Assembly (NCBI GenBank): GCA_026399435.1
Contig: JAPLQX010000006.1
Coordinates: 1-42,522 of the forward strand
DNA from: Rhodocyclales bacterium
GTDB taxonomy: Bacteria; Pseudomonadota; Gammaproteobacteria; Burkholderiales; Rhodocyclaceae
DNA: 42,522 nt
Direction: 5' to 3'
Each line of letters opens with the position of its first letter. The first letter of the stretch is position 1. Under the pieces are notes generated by a model. That model was given only the letters and a program-made list of their open reading frames with translations. It was not told the origin of the DNA and searched no databases. The position numbers and the translations under genes were made by a program. Positions 15,784 through 24,640 of the stretch are shown piece by piece.

Positions 15784-17766
15784 ATGTCCAGCATCGAATC
15801 AAATGTCACGGAAAGTCGTGTATTTCCCCCGGCGGACGCTGTGGTCAGGAAGGCCACCATTTCCGGGATGGCGGCCTACGAGGCGCTGTGCAAGGAAGCC
15901 GAGCAGGATTACGCCGGCTACTGGGCACGTCTGGCCAGGGAACATATCACCTGGAAGCAACCCTTCACCACGTCGCTCGACGAATCCAAGGCGCCTTTCT
16001 ATCAGTGGTTTGCCGACGGCACACTGAATGTCTCTTACAACTGCCTCGATCGCAACATCGAGGCCGGTCTGGGCGACAAGGTCGCGATCATTTTTGAAGC
16101 CGATGGCGGCCAGGTCAACAAGGTCACCTACAAGGAACTGCTGTCCCGCGTCTCCAAGTTTGCCAATGCGCTGCGCGCGCAGGGCATCAAGAAGGGCGAT
16201 CGCGTCCTGATTTACATGCCGATGTCGGTCGAAGGCGTGGTCGCGATGCAGGCCTGCGCCCGCATCGGCGCCATCCATTCCGTGGTGTTCGGCGGCTTCT
16301 CCGCCAAGAGCGTGCAGGAGCGCATCCAGGATGCCGGCGCGGTCGCGGTCATCACCTCCGACGAGCAGTGCCGCGGCGGCAAGAACATTCCGCTGAAGCC
16401 GGCGGTCGACGACGGCATCGCCATGGGCGGCTGCGAGTCGATCAGGAAGGTCATCGTCTACAAGCGCACCGGCGGTCCCTGCAACATGGTTGCCGGCCGC
16501 GATATGTGGTGGGACGACGCCACCGCCGGCCAGTCCGACGTCTGCGAGCCCGAGTGGGTGAGCGCCGAGCATCCGCTGTTCCTGCTCTACACCTCCGGTT
16601 CCACAGGCAAGCCGAAGGGCGTCCAGCACAGTTCCGGCGGCTATCTGCTGCATGCGATCGTGACCATGAAGTGGACCTTCGACATCAAGCCGGACGACGT
16701 CTTCTGGTGCACCGCCGACATCGGCTGGGTGACCGGCCACACCTACATTACCTATGGCCCGCTGGCCTGCGGCGCCACCGAGATCGTGTTCGAAGGCGTG
16801 CCGACCTACCCGGATGCCGGTCGTTTCTGGAAGACCATCCAGAATCACAAGGTCAGCGTCTTCTATACCGCGCCGACCGCCATTCGCTCACTGATCAAGA
16901 CCGGCGAAAACACGCCGGCGACGCACCCGAAGAACTTCGATCTGAGCTCGCTGCGCATCCTCGGTTCGGTGGGCGAACCGATCAACCCGGAAGCCTGGAT
17001 GTGGTACTACAACAACGTCGGCGGCGCGCGCTGCCCGATCGTGGATACCTTCTGGCAGACCGAGACCGGCGGCCACATGATCACCCCGCTACCGGGCGTG
17101 ACGCCTTTGGTGCCGGGTTCCTGCACCCTGCCTTTCCCCGGCATTGCCGCCGCGATCGTCGACGAAACCGGCAACGATGTCGAATGGGGCAAGGGCGGCT
17201 TCCTCGTGGTCAAGAAGCCCTGGCCGGCCATGATTCGTACCATCTACGGCGATCCGGAACGCTACAAGAAATCCTACTTCCCGGTGGATTTCGGCGGCAA
17301 TCTGTATCTGGCGGGCGACGGCGCGATGCGCGACGCCAAGACCGGCTACTTCACCATCATGGGGCGCATCGACGACGTGCTGAATGTCTCCGGGCACCGC
17401 ATGGGCACCATGGAAATCGAGTCGGCGCTGGTATCCAACCCAATGGTGGCGGAAGCGGCCGTGGTGGGCCGTCCCGATGACCTGACCGGCGAAGCCATCT
17501 GCGCTTTTGTGGTGCTCAAGCAGTCGCGTCCCACGGCCGAAGAAGCGAAGAAGATCGCCAACGAGTTGCGCAACTGGGTCGCCAAGGAAATCGGTCCGAT
17601 CGCCAAACCCAAGGACATCCGTTTCGGCGAGAACCTGCCGAAGACGCGTTCCGGCAAGATCATGCGGCGCTTGCTGCGCAGCCTGGCCAAGGGCGAGGAC
17701 ATTACCCAGGACGTGTCGACGCTGGAAAATCCTGGCATCCTCGATCAACTCAAACAGAACGCCTGA
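15784..17766 (+). CDS. acs: Acetyl-CoA synthetase (AMP-forming)
   Basis: 660 residues from ATG 15784, preceded by GAGAGGAG; the frame extends upstream to 15487 but that part overlaps the divergent UPF0114 gene and lacks family sequence. Adenylate-forming motifs are complete: [12 protein letters not shown] (A3), [10 protein letters not shown] (A5), YLAGDGA and [16 protein letters not shown] (A7/A8), and the catalytic lysine in [11 protein letters not shown] (A10), the site acetylated in known Acs enzymes. It activates acetate to acetyl-CoA through acetyl-AMP. It sits directly upstream of a transporter-kinase operon of the kind known to control acs in Vibrio (CrbSR) and Pseudomonas (MxtR/ErdR), separated from it by a terminator. 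Confidence 0.96.
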   Translation: MSSIESNVTESRVFPPADAVVRKATISGMAAYEALCKEAEQDYAGYWARLAREHITWKQPFTTSLDESKAPFYQWFADGTLNVSYNCLDRNIEAGLGDKVAIIFEADGGQVNKVTYKELLSRVSKFANALRAQGIKKGDRVLIYMPMSVEGVVAMQACARIGAIHSVVFGGFSAKSVQERIQDAGAVAVITSDEQCRGGKNIPLKPAVDDGIAMGGCESIRKVIVYKRTGGPCNMVAGRDMWWDDATAGQSDVCEPEWVSAEHPLFLLYTSGSTGKPKGVQHSSGGYLLHAIVTMKWTFDIKPDDVFWCTADIGWVTGHTYITYGPLACGATEIVFEGVPTYPDAGRFWKTIQNHKVSVFYTAPTAIRSLIKTGENTPATHPKNFDLSSLRILGSVGEPINPEAWMWYYNNVGGARCPIVDTFWQTETGGHMITPLPGVTPLVPGSCTLPFPGIAAAIVDETGNDVEWGKGGFLVVKKPWPAMIRTIYGDPERYKKSYFPVDFGGNLYLAGDGAMRDAKTGYFTIMGRIDDVLNVSGHRMGTMEIESALVSNPMVAEAAVVGRPDDLTGEAICAFVVLKQSRPTAEEAKKIANELRNWVAKEIGPIAKPKDIRFGENLPKTRSGKIMRRLLRSLAKGEDITQDVSTLENPGILDQLKQNA

Positions 17767-17785
17767 CGCCGTGCCATGACCGAAG

Positions 17786-17817
17786 AAGAGCGCCCCTCGC
17801 GAGACGGGCGCTCTTTT
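17786..17817 (+). terminator. Rho-independent terminator of acs
   Basis: AAGAGCGCCC (17786-17795) pairs with GGGCGCTCTT (17806-17815) around a 10-nt loop and is followed by T residues. It begins 19 bp after the acs stop codon. Confidence 0.85.
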
Positions 17818-17820
17818 ACT

Positions 17821-17855
17821 TTTATGTCCCCGCATAATGCGGGGACGGTATCCCC
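17821..17855. repeat. REP-like palindromic repeat, copy 1
   Basis: GTCCCCGCA (17826-17834) pairs with TGCGGGGAC (17838-17846). The flanks TTTAT on the left and GGTATCCCC on the right are shared, in reverse orientation, with a second element at 20834-20869. A conserved palindrome with conserved asymmetric flanks is the pattern of REP-type elements. This copy sits between the acs terminator and the ribosome site of the small membrane-protein gene. Confidence 0.65.
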
Positions 17856-17881
17856 TGGTGGAATCTTGCGGAGGTGATCAA

Positions 17882-18082
17882 ATGATTCGCTCCCGACTTA
17901 CCGCGCAGCGCCTTGCGTTCCTGTTTCTGCTCGGCTGCTTCTTTTTCAACTATCCGCTGCTTTCGGTATTCAATCGCGGCGGCGATTTTTTCGGCCTGCC
18001 GCCGCTATACGCGTGGCTGATGGGATCGTGGCTGGCACTCATAGCTCAGATGGCGTGGGTGGTTGAAAGCAGGAGCGATTAA
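17882..18082 (+). CDS. Small two-helix membrane protein upstream of the transporter-kinase
   Basis: 66 residues from ATG 17882, with an almost perfect Shine-Dalgarno (GGAGGTGATC) just upstream that decides the start. Two hydrophobic helices (LAFLFLLGCFFFNYPLLSVF and LYAWLMGSWLALIAQMAWVV) flank a short loop. Small proteins of this kind are found encoded before sodium/solute symporters and SSS-type sensor kinases, where they may assist the larger membrane protein. The next gene's GTG follows the stop directly, with no gap. I do not recognise a named family with certainty. Confidence 0.8.
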   Translation: MIRSRLTAQRLAFLFLLGCFFFNYPLLSVFNRGGDFFGLPPLYAWLMGSWLALIAQMAWVVESRSD

Positions 18083-20890
18083 GTGCTGCAAGGCTGGGTA
18101 ATCGTTCTCGCCTCGTTCCTGTATCTCGGCATTCTGTTCGCCATTGCCTGGTATGCCGACCGGCGCGCGGACGTAGGGCGTTCGCTGATCGCCAACCCTG
18201 TGGTTTATGCGCTCTCGCTGGGCGTGTATTGCACGACATGGACCTTCTACGGCAGCGTCGGTCGTGCGGCGGCCAGCGGCATCGGCTTCCTGCCGATCTA
18301 TCTCGGCCCGACCCTGTTGTTCGCATTGGCCGGGTTCATCCTGCACAAGATGATCCGGGTCGCCAAGACCAATCGCATTACCTCGATTGCCGACTTCGTC
18401 GCCTCGCGCTATGGCAAGAGTCAGCTGCTCGGCGGCCTGGTGACGGTGATCGCCGTGGTTGGCGTGATCCCCTATATCGCCCTGCAGCTCAAGGCGGTCT
18501 CCAACAGCTTTGCGATCCTTGCCAGTTATCCCGAAATCATCATGCCGGCCACCGCCGGTGCGGTGCCGCTGCTTCAGGACAGCGCACTGTATGTGGCGAT
18601 GATCCTGGCCGCGTTCACGATTCTGTTCGGCACCCGCCATCTGGATGCGACGGAGCGCCACGAAGGCATGGTGGCCGCGATTGCAGTCGAGTCGGTGGTC
18701 AAGCTGGTCGCTTTTCTGGCGGTGGGCATCTTCGTCGTCTGGGGCATGCACGACGGCGTCGGCGATATTTTCGCCCAGGCGGCGACGGTACCCGAAGTCG
18801 CGCGCCGTCTCGCCACCGCCGACTCTCCGGCAGCCTACGGCACCTGGGGCACCCTGATATTCCTCTCCCTGTTCGCCTCGCTGCTGTTGCCGCGCCAGTT
18901 CCAGATCGCGGTGGTGGAGAACGTCGATGCAAGCCATCTCAGTCGTGCGGTATGGATGTTCCCGCTCTACCTGTTCCTGATCAACCTGTTCGTCCTGCCA
19001 GTGGCACTGGCCGGCATGCTGCATTTCCCGGGCGGCGCCGTCGACGCCGATACCTTTGTGCTGACCCTGCCGATGGCCCGCCAGCAGGAGGCGCTGGCTC
19101 TCTTCGTCTATATCGGCGGCTTGTCGGCCGCCACCGGCATGGTGATTGTCGAGACCATCGCCCTGTCGACCATGGTCTGCAACGATCTGGTGATGCCGCT
19201 GCTGTTGCGCCTGCCGATGCTCGGGCTGGCAGCGCACGCCGATCTGTCGGGCCTGCTGCTGGAAATCCGGCGCTGGGCCATCGTCATCATTCTTGGTCTC
19301 GGCTATCTGTATTTTCGCGTGGCCGGCGAAGCCTATGCCCTGGTATCGATCGGGCTGATCTCCTTTGCCGCGGTGGCGCAGTTCGCTCCGGTGGTGATCG
19401 GCGGTCTGTTCTGGAAAGGTGGCACTCGCGATGGTGCGCTGGCTGGTCTGGCAGCGGGGTTTGTGCTGTGGGTCTATACGCTGTTGCTGCCCTCGTTCGC
19501 CAAGTCGGGCTGGCTGCCGGATGGCTTCATTGCACACGGCCTGTTCGGCATCGAACTGCTGCGCCCCCAGCATCTGTTCGGTCTGACCGGTCTCGACGAG
19601 ATCACCCATTGCCTGGTCTGGAGTCTGCTGGCGAACCTTGGCGCCTATATCGGCGTTTCCCTGCAACGCGTGCCGAATGTGCGCGAGGCACGGCAGGCGA
19701 CATTGTTTGTCGGCGGCGCCGAGGCGGCCGGTATTCCCGGCTGGCACAGCACTGCCGGTGTCGGCGACCTGCTGCCGCTGGCAGGCCGTTTTCTCGGCCT
19801 TGCGCGCGCGCAGGAAGCCTTTGCCCGGCATGCGCAGCAACGCGGTCTGCGGGGCATCACCGAGCTTCCTGCCGATGCCCGTCTGGTCAGCTTCGCTGAA
19901 ACGCTCCTGGCGGGTGCCATCGGTTCGGCTTCGGCGCGCGTGATGGTGGCGTCGGTGGTGAAGGAGGAGCCGCTTGGCATAGACGAGGTGATGAACATTC
20001 TCGATGAGGCTTCGCAGGTGCGTGCCTACACGCGCGAACTGGAACAGAAGTCGCGGGAACTGACGCGCGCCACGGCAGAACTGCGCGAGGCCAATGCGCG
20101 CCTGCGGGAACTGGACCGCATGAAGGACGATTTCATTTCGACCGTGACCCACGAGTTGCGCACGCCGCTGACCTCGATTCGGGCCTTTTCGGAAATGTTG
20201 CAGGAAGATCCGAAGATCGATCTTGCCCAGCGTACGCGCTTCGTCGGCATCATCGTCAGCGAGACCGTGCGCCTGTCGCGGCTGATCAACCAGATACTCG
20301 ATCTGGCCAAACTCGAATCCGGTCGCGCCGAATGGACGGTTGCCGCCGTCGATGTGGCGGAGGTGATCCACGAAGCCGCGGAATCGTTGACCGTTCTGTT
20401 CGCCGAGAAACACGTGACGCTGGAATTCGACGGATGCGAAGCCGGGCTCATCGTGCTCGCCGACCGCGACCGCCTGATGCAGGTCATGGTGAATCTGCTG
20501 TCGAATGCGCTCAAGTTCGTTCCGGCGGGGAGCGGGCGCGTGACAGTCGGCGCTGACGGCACGGCGAACGAAGTGCGCGTCAGGGTCGTCGACAACGGCC
20601 CGGGCATCCAGGTTCAGGACCAGGAAGTGATCTTCGACAAGTTCCATCAGGGCGCGGCCACCACCGACGTTCTGACCGACAAGCCGCAGGGTACCGGCCT
20701 CGGCTTGCCGATCAGCCGCCAGATCATCGAGTATTTCAACGGCCGGCTATGGGTCGAAAGCACGCCTGGCGCCGGTGCCGGTTTTGTGTTCACACTGCCG
20801 CGGCAGGCGGGCGATAATGGCAAAGTCCCGCAAGGGGATACCGTCCCCGGCGGGGGCCGGGGACATAAATTGCCGGGAGGAAATTCGTGA
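18083..20890 (+). CDS. SSS transporter-STAC-histidine kinase (CrbS/MxtR-like acetate sensor)
   Basis: 935 residues with a GTG start abutting the previous stop. The first ~520 residues form a sodium/solute symporter-like membrane domain of about 13 helices (YGSVGRAAASGIGFLPIYLGP, NRITSIADFVASRYGKS, LLPRQFQIAVVENV). A STAC-like linker (ARAQEAFARHAQQRG...FAETLLAGAIGSASARVMVA) and a coiled coil follow. The HisKA domain carries H690 in VTHELRTPLT, and the HATPase domain has NLLSNALKF, DNGPGI and GTGLGLPIS. In Vibrio and Pseudomonas such kinases control acs and related carbon use, so an acetate-linked signal is likely but inferred. The last residues, 918-929 of 935 (GDTVPGGGRGHK), are encoded by a REP-like palindrome. 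The stop overlaps the response-regulator start (GTGA). Confidence 0.92.
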   Translation: MLQGWVIVLASFLYLGILFAIAWYADRRADVGRSLIANPVVYALSLGVYCTTWTFYGSVGRAAASGIGFLPIYLGPTLLFALAGFILHKMIRVAKTNRITSIADFVASRYGKSQLLGGLVTVIAVVGVIPYIALQLKAVSNSFAILASYPEIIMPATAGAVPLLQDSALYVAMILAAFTILFGTRHLDATERHEGMVAAIAVESVVKLVAFLAVGIFVVWGMHDGVGDIFAQAATVPEVARRLATADSPAAYGTWGTLIFLSLFASLLLPRQFQIAVVENVDASHLSRAVWMFPLYLFLINLFVLPVALAGMLHFPGGAVDADTFVLTLPMARQQEALALFVYIGGLSAATGMVIVETIALSTMVCNDLVMPLLLRLPMLGLAAHADLSGLLLEIRRWAIVIILGLGYLYFRVAGEAYALVSIGLISFAAVAQFAPVVIGGLFWKGGTRDGALAGLAAGFVLWVYTLLLPSFAKSGWLPDGFIAHGLFGIELLRPQHLFGLTGLDEITHCLVWSLLANLGAYIGVSLQRVPNVREARQATLFVGGAEAAGIPGWHSTAGVGDLLPLAGRFLGLARAQEAFARHAQQRGLRGITELPADARLVSFAETLLAGAIGSASARVMVASVVKEEPLGIDEVMNILDEASQVRAYTRELEQKSRELTRATAELREANARLRELDRMKDDFISTVTHELRTPLTSIRAFSEMLQEDPKIDLAQRTRFVGIIVSETVRLSRLINQILDLAKLESGRAEWTVAAVDVAEVIHEAAESLTVLFAEKHVTLEFDGCEAGLIVLADRDRLMQVMVNLLSNALKFVPAGSGRVTVGADGTANEVRVRVVDNGPGIQVQDQEVIFDKFHQGAATTDVLTDKPQGTGLGLPISRQIIEYFNGRLWVESTPGAGAGFVFTLPRQAGDNGKVPQGDTVPGGGRGHKLPGGNS
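20834..20869. repeat. REP-like palindromic repeat, copy 2, inside the kinase 3' end
   Basis: Reverse-complement relative of the element at 17821-17855: GGGGATACC, then the palindrome GTCCCCGGC...GCCGGGGAC, then ATAAA. The loop differs (GGGG here, TAA-centred there). It lies within the last ~60 bases of the kinase coding sequence, just upstream of the ribosome site of the response regulator (GGGAGGAAATTC). Confidence 0.65.
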
Positions 20891-21252
20891 GCTATCGCAT
20901 CCTGATCGTTGATGACGAGCCGAACATCGTCATTTCGCTCGAGTACCTGATGAAGAAGGAAGGTTTTCAGATCGCCGTGGCAACCGACGGCGAGGCCGCG
21001 CTGCAGCAGGCTTCGTCATTCCTTCCCGACCTGATCCTGCTCGACATCATGATGCCGAAGAAATCCGGTTTCGAGGTCTGTCAGGCCTTGCGCGCCAATC
21101 CGGCGCTGGCGGCCGTGAAAATCATCATGCTCACCGCCAAGGGCCGCGAGACAGAGGTCGCCAAGGGGCTGGCGCTGGGCGCCGATGCCTACATCACCAA
21201 ACCGTTCTCGACCAAGGACCTCGTCGTTCAGATCAAGTCCTTGCTGGGATGA
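20887..21252 (+). CDS. Receiver-only response regulator
   Basis: 121 residues, a single CheY-like REC domain with nothing attached. The acidic pocket D9-D10, phospho-acceptor D53 (LILLDIMMPKKSG), MLTAKG threonine and the ITKPFS lysine are all present, so it should be phosphorylatable. Its GTG start overlaps the kinase TGA, and its own TGA overlaps the next start (ATGA), so it is translationally coupled on both sides and is the obvious partner of the SSS kinase. Unlike CrbR/ErdR-type regulators it has no HTH, so its output must be protein-protein contact or phosphotransfer. Confidence 0.93.
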   Translation: MSYRILIVDDEPNIVISLEYLMKKEGFQIAVATDGEAALQQASSFLPDLILLDIMMPKKSGFEVCQALRANPALAAVKIIMLTAKGRETEVAKGLALGADAYITKPFSTKDLVVQIKSLLG

Positions 21253-23549
21253 AGGTAAAGTTTCGTTTCATAGTCGCCGCCTGCGTGCTGGGACTGCTGA
21301 TGACCGGGCCCTTCGGGCTCACCGCGGCCTTGCTGCTGGCGGACGCCAAGGACGCGGAACGTGCCGCATTTGCAGAATTCCTGATCCCGCGCCTGCCGCT
21401 CGGGGCCCTGATTACCGTGCTCGGTTTCATCGCCGGCCTGATCCTCCTGCGCAGCCTGTTCCAGCAATATGTGCATGGCCTGCTGCGCATGGCCGAGACG
21501 TTGCGCTTGATGCTCGGCGCCAATCGCAACTTTCGCGTTGCGCCCGAAGGCCCACCCGAGGTGCGCGAACTGGCACGTGCCGCCAACGATCTGGCGCAGC
21601 AGCGCGACGAACTGCTGAATGACGTCGAAGAACAGATCAGAACCGCCAAGGCAACGGTGGAAGAGGAGAAGAACCGGCTCGCCGCCCTGATGTCGGAACT
21701 GGCCATGGGCGTCATCGTCTGCAATCTCGACGGCCGCATCCTGCTCTACAACAGCCGCGCGCGGCTGCAGTTCAAGGCGCTGGCACAGGGGCCGACGTCG
21801 ATGAGCGGTGGCGCCCTGATCGGTCTGGGGCGGTCGATCTTCTCCATCCTCGAGCGCGGGCAGATCACCCATTCGCTGGAGAACATCCAGCAAAGGCTGC
21901 GCAAGGGCAGCGCGGAGCCGACGGCCAATTTCATTACCTCGACGCGCGGCGGGCAGTTGTTGCGCTGTCAGATGGCGCCCGTGCTGCGCACGGGCGCCGA
22001 CAGCGCAACAACTGCCACTGTGGACAGCCTCCCCCCCAACCCCCCTCCCGGGGAGGGGGGCGACAACATTGGTTCGCAGGCTGCGCCTGCCCATGATCAG
22101 ACAACGGCGACGACGATGCTCGGTGCCGAGTTGCAGGTCACCGGCTACGTCCTGACCATCGAAAACATCACCCGCAATTTCGAGCGGGAAGCCGAACGCG
22201 ACCAGGCGCTGCAAGCGCTGACCGACGGCAATCGCGCGGCGCTGGGCAACATTCGTGCTGCGGTGGAGACGCTGCTCGACTCGCCCGAGATGGAAGCCGA
22301 CTACCGAGAACGTTTCACGCGCGTGATCGCGGACGAGGCCGCGGCGATGAGCAGCAAACTCGAAGCCACCATGAGTCGCTTCGCCGATTCGCTGAAAACC
22401 CGCTGGCCGCTCGAAGACGTGCTGGGCATCGATATCCTCGCCGCGGCGGCGCGACGCATCGAGGACCGGCTGCAGTTGCCGATCAAGCACGAGGACCAGG
22501 ATGCGGAGCTGTGGATGCGGGTGGACAGCTTCGCCTTGATTCAGGCCATCACCTTCCTCGCCTCGCGCCTGCAGGACCACTACGCCATTCGTGAGCTGCG
22601 CCTGCGCCTGTCCGCCGAAGGCAGGATGGTTTTCGTCGACCTGATCTGGTCGGGCACCACGATATCTTCGGAGACCCTCTACACATGGGAACTTGAGCCG
22701 ATGAATGTCGGTGCCGAGACCAGCCCGCTGACACTGCGCGATGTGATCGATCGCCACGGCGGCGAAATCTGGTACCAGCGCGACAAGGCCGTGCACAGCG
22801 CCTTCTTCCGCATCGTATTGCCGGCGGCAGTGACGCCCGAGGCACCGGCGACCGATCAGGCGCAGCATCTGCACAGCGACAGCCGTCCAGAGTATTACGA
22901 TTTCGACCTGTTCGCTGCGCGCGATGCCGCAGGCTCCGGCATCGATCCCGAGCGCCGCCTGACTGATCTTGCCTATTCGGTGTTCGACACCGAAACCACG
23001 GGGCTGCAGCCCTCCGAAGGCGACGAAATCATCCAGTTGGGCGCCGTGCGCATCGTGAACAACCGCCTGCTGCGGCAGGAGATATTCGATCAGCTGGTCG
23101 ACCCCGTGATTCCGTTGAAGCCGGAAGGCATCCCGATTCACGGCATCACCGAGGCCATGGTGAATGGCCAGCCCAAGCTGGATGTGGTGCTTCCCGTCTT
23201 CCATGAATTCTGCGCCGAGACAGTCCTGGTCGCGCACAATGCCGCGTTCGACATGCGATTCTTCCAGCTGAAGGAGGACAGCCTCGGCGTGCGCTTCACC
23301 CAGCCCGTGCTGGACACCCTGCTGCTGTCTGCCGTGATCCATCCCAACCAGGAGTCGCACCGGCTGGAGAGCATCGCCGAACGCCTCGGCATCAATGTCA
23401 TCGGTCGCCACACCGCACTGGGTGATGCCTATGTCACCGGTGAAGTATTCCTCAAGATGATTCCGCTGCTGGCGGACATGGGTATCGTCACCCTGCAGCA
23501 GGCGCTCGATGCCGCGCAAAAAACTTATTTTGCACGCGTCAAATATTAA
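21249..23549 (+). CDS. Membrane-anchored PAS/degenerate-kinase sensor fused to DEDDh (DnaQ-like) exonuclease
   Basis: 766 residues. Two N-terminal membrane helices (about 5-30 and 48-68) lead to a HAMP-like helix and coiled coil (to about 140), then a PAS-like domain (about 140-310). Next comes a kinase-like region (about 315-530) that resembles HisKA plus HATPase but lacks the phospho-acceptor histidine and the N/G boxes. The C-terminal exonuclease has all DEDDh residues: D580 and E582 in FDTETTG, D668 in HNAAFDMRF, H721 and D726 in GRHTALGDAYVT. This predicts a 3'-5' exonuclease held at the membrane and tuned by a sensory module. Residues about 235-275 are encoded by inserted palindromes and split the PAS region in frame. 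It is translationally coupled to the response regulator. Confidence 0.88.
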   Translation: MKVKFRFIVAACVLGLLMTGPFGLTAALLLADAKDAERAAFAEFLIPRLPLGALITVLGFIAGLILLRSLFQQYVHGLLRMAETLRLMLGANRNFRVAPEGPPEVRELARAANDLAQQRDELLNDVEEQIRTAKATVEEEKNRLAALMSELAMGVIVCNLDGRILLYNSRARLQFKALAQGPTSMSGGALIGLGRSIFSILERGQITHSLENIQQRLRKGSAEPTANFITSTRGGQLLRCQMAPVLRTGADSATTATVDSLPPNPPPGEGGDNIGSQAAPAHDQTTATTMLGAELQVTGYVLTIENITRNFEREAERDQALQALTDGNRAALGNIRAAVETLLDSPEMEADYRERFTRVIADEAAAMSSKLEATMSRFADSLKTRWPLEDVLGIDILAAAARRIEDRLQLPIKHEDQDAELWMRVDSFALIQAITFLASRLQDHYAIRELRLRLSAEGRMVFVDLIWSGTTISSETLYTWELEPMNVGAETSPLTLRDVIDRHGGEIWYQRDKAVHSAFFRIVLPAAVTPEAPATDQAQHLHSDSRPEYYDFDLFAARDAAGSGIDPERRLTDLAYSVFDTETTGLQPSEGDEIIQLGAVRIVNNRLLRQEIFDQLVDPVIPLKPEGIPIHGITEAMVNGQPKLDVVLPVFHEFCAETVLVAHNAAFDMRFFQLKEDSLGVRFTQPVLDTLLLSAVIHPNQESHRLESIAERLGINVIGRHTALGDAYVTGEVFLKMIPLLADMGIVTLQQALDAAQKTYFARVKY
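21952..22016. repeat. Large imperfect palindrome inside the sensor-exonuclease gene
   Basis: The outer arms 21952-21969 and 21999-22016 pair over 18 bp, and the inner arms GGCGCCCGTGC (21974-21984) and GCACGGGCGCC (21988-21998) pair over 11 bp around a TGC loop. The only irregularity is a 4-nt bulge (AGAT) on the left. The hairpin is in coding sequence and adds residues not expected in the PAS domain. Confidence 0.75.
22040..22060. repeat. GC-only palindrome (PPPGEGG-encoding repeat) inside the sensor-exonuclease gene
   Basis: A perfect odd-centred 21-bp palindrome, CCCCCCTCCC-G-GGGAGGGGGG, lies 24 bp after the larger hairpin. It encodes the low-complexity PPNPPPGEGG stretch. CCCTCCCGGGGAGGG-type cores are familiar from intergenic repeats in GC-rich proteobacteria, so a coding location is unusual. 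Confidence 0.7.
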
Positions 23550-23551
23550 AT

Positions 23552-24622
23552 ATGACCGATAGCGAAATCCTGCCCCACACCGGCGCCATTGCCGCAAGCT
23601 CTGCCCGCATCGCCGGCGCAGTCGATGTCGCCACTCTCGTGGCGTGCGCCGCCGAGGCTCGCGCCCTGGCCGTGGCCTTGCATCAGGACGAAGGCGGTGC
23701 GGCGCTGGTGACAGGGGTCCTGTCCCGCTTCAACGATGCCATTGTGGTGCGGATGCTGGATTTGCTGGCGGCGCGTTTTCGCTTGCCGCCGACACGCTGG
23801 TGCTGGCTTGGCCTCGGTTCGGAAGGGCGCCTGGAGGAGACCCTGACGACCGACCAGGACAATGGTCTGGTGTTCTCCGCCAGCGACGACGGCGAGGCGC
23901 GCCAGTTGCGCGAGCTGTTTCTGCCTTTCGCCCGTGCGGCGAACGAGGCGCTGGCCGAATCCGGCTTTCCCCTCTGCGACGGCGAGGTGATGGCCGGCAA
24001 TCCGCGCTGGTGCCTGTCGCTGTCGGAATGGCTGGAGAACTTTTCCGCCTGGGTGCGCACGCCGGAGCCCGAGGCCCTTTTGAATGCCGCGATCTTCTTC
24101 GATTTCCGGCCACTGGCAGGCGCCGGCGAACTGGCTGCGGAACTGCGCCGCGCCTTGTCGGAACTCACGCGCGGCAACGAGATATTCCTGCGCATGATGA
24201 CCGTCAATGCGCTGGCGTCGTCGCCGCCCCTGGGGCGCCTGCGCGATTTCGTCACCGAGGCCGAATCCGGCGGGGCGATCGACTTGAAGAAATTCGGCTC
24301 GCGGATTTTCGTCGATGCGGCACGCATCATGGCGCTAGGCGCCGGCGTCGCCGCAACAGGCACGGCGCAGCGCCTGCGGGCGGTTGCGGTCGAGGGCATC
24401 ATGACGGCCGCCGACGCCGAGGCAGCGGCGCACGCCTTTCATGCCCTGCAAAATGTTCGCCTTACGGTGCAGGTTGCCAGTTGCCTCGACGCCGGCACGG
24501 TGGGCAACCAGATCGATCCGGGGCGGCTCAACGAGTTCGACCGCCGCGTCCTGCTGGAAGCGCTGCGCCAGGCGCGTGCGCTCCAGCAACGGCTGAAAAT
24601 CCGATTCCATATTGAGACATGA
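23552..24622 (+). CDS. DUF294-type putative nucleotidyltransferase, short form
   Basis: 356 residues. The DUF294 nucleotidyltransferase core is GLGSEGRLEETLTTDQDNG around residues 87-105, where GSxGR and the DxD pair D101/D103 resemble the catalytic sites of GlnD/GlnE-type transferases. LCDGEVMAGNPRWCLSLSEW and NAAIFFDFRPL follow. The C-terminal half is the helical DUF294_C region (DLKKFGSRIFVDAARIMALG, ending NEFDRRVLLEALRQARALQQRL). It starts 2 bp after the exonuclease stop. The substrate is unknown; protein or small-molecule nucleotidylation is plausible. It is a paralogue of the next gene but lacks its N-terminal regulatory domains. Confidence 0.85.
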   Translation: MTDSEILPHTGAIAASSARIAGAVDVATLVACAAEARALAVALHQDEGGAALVTGVLSRFNDAIVVRMLDLLAARFRLPPTRWCWLGLGSEGRLEETLTTDQDNGLVFSASDDGEARQLRELFLPFARAANEALAESGFPLCDGEVMAGNPRWCLSLSEWLENFSAWVRTPEPEALLNAAIFFDFRPLAGAGELAAELRRALSELTRGNEIFLRMMTVNALASSPPLGRLRDFVTEAESGGAIDLKKFGSRIFVDAARIMALGAGVAATGTAQRLRAVAVEGIMTAADAEAAAHAFHALQNVRLTVQVASCLDAGTVGNQIDPGRLNEFDRRVLLEALRQARALQQRLKIRFHIET

Positions 24623-24640
24623 TGGCAAGGGCAAAACCAG

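Noticed and set aside
18005..20647. 880-residue minus-strand frame opposite the transporter-kinase gene
   Set aside because: It is antisense to a gene with complete SSS and kinase motifs; its H/Q/R-rich translation is typical of shadow frames.
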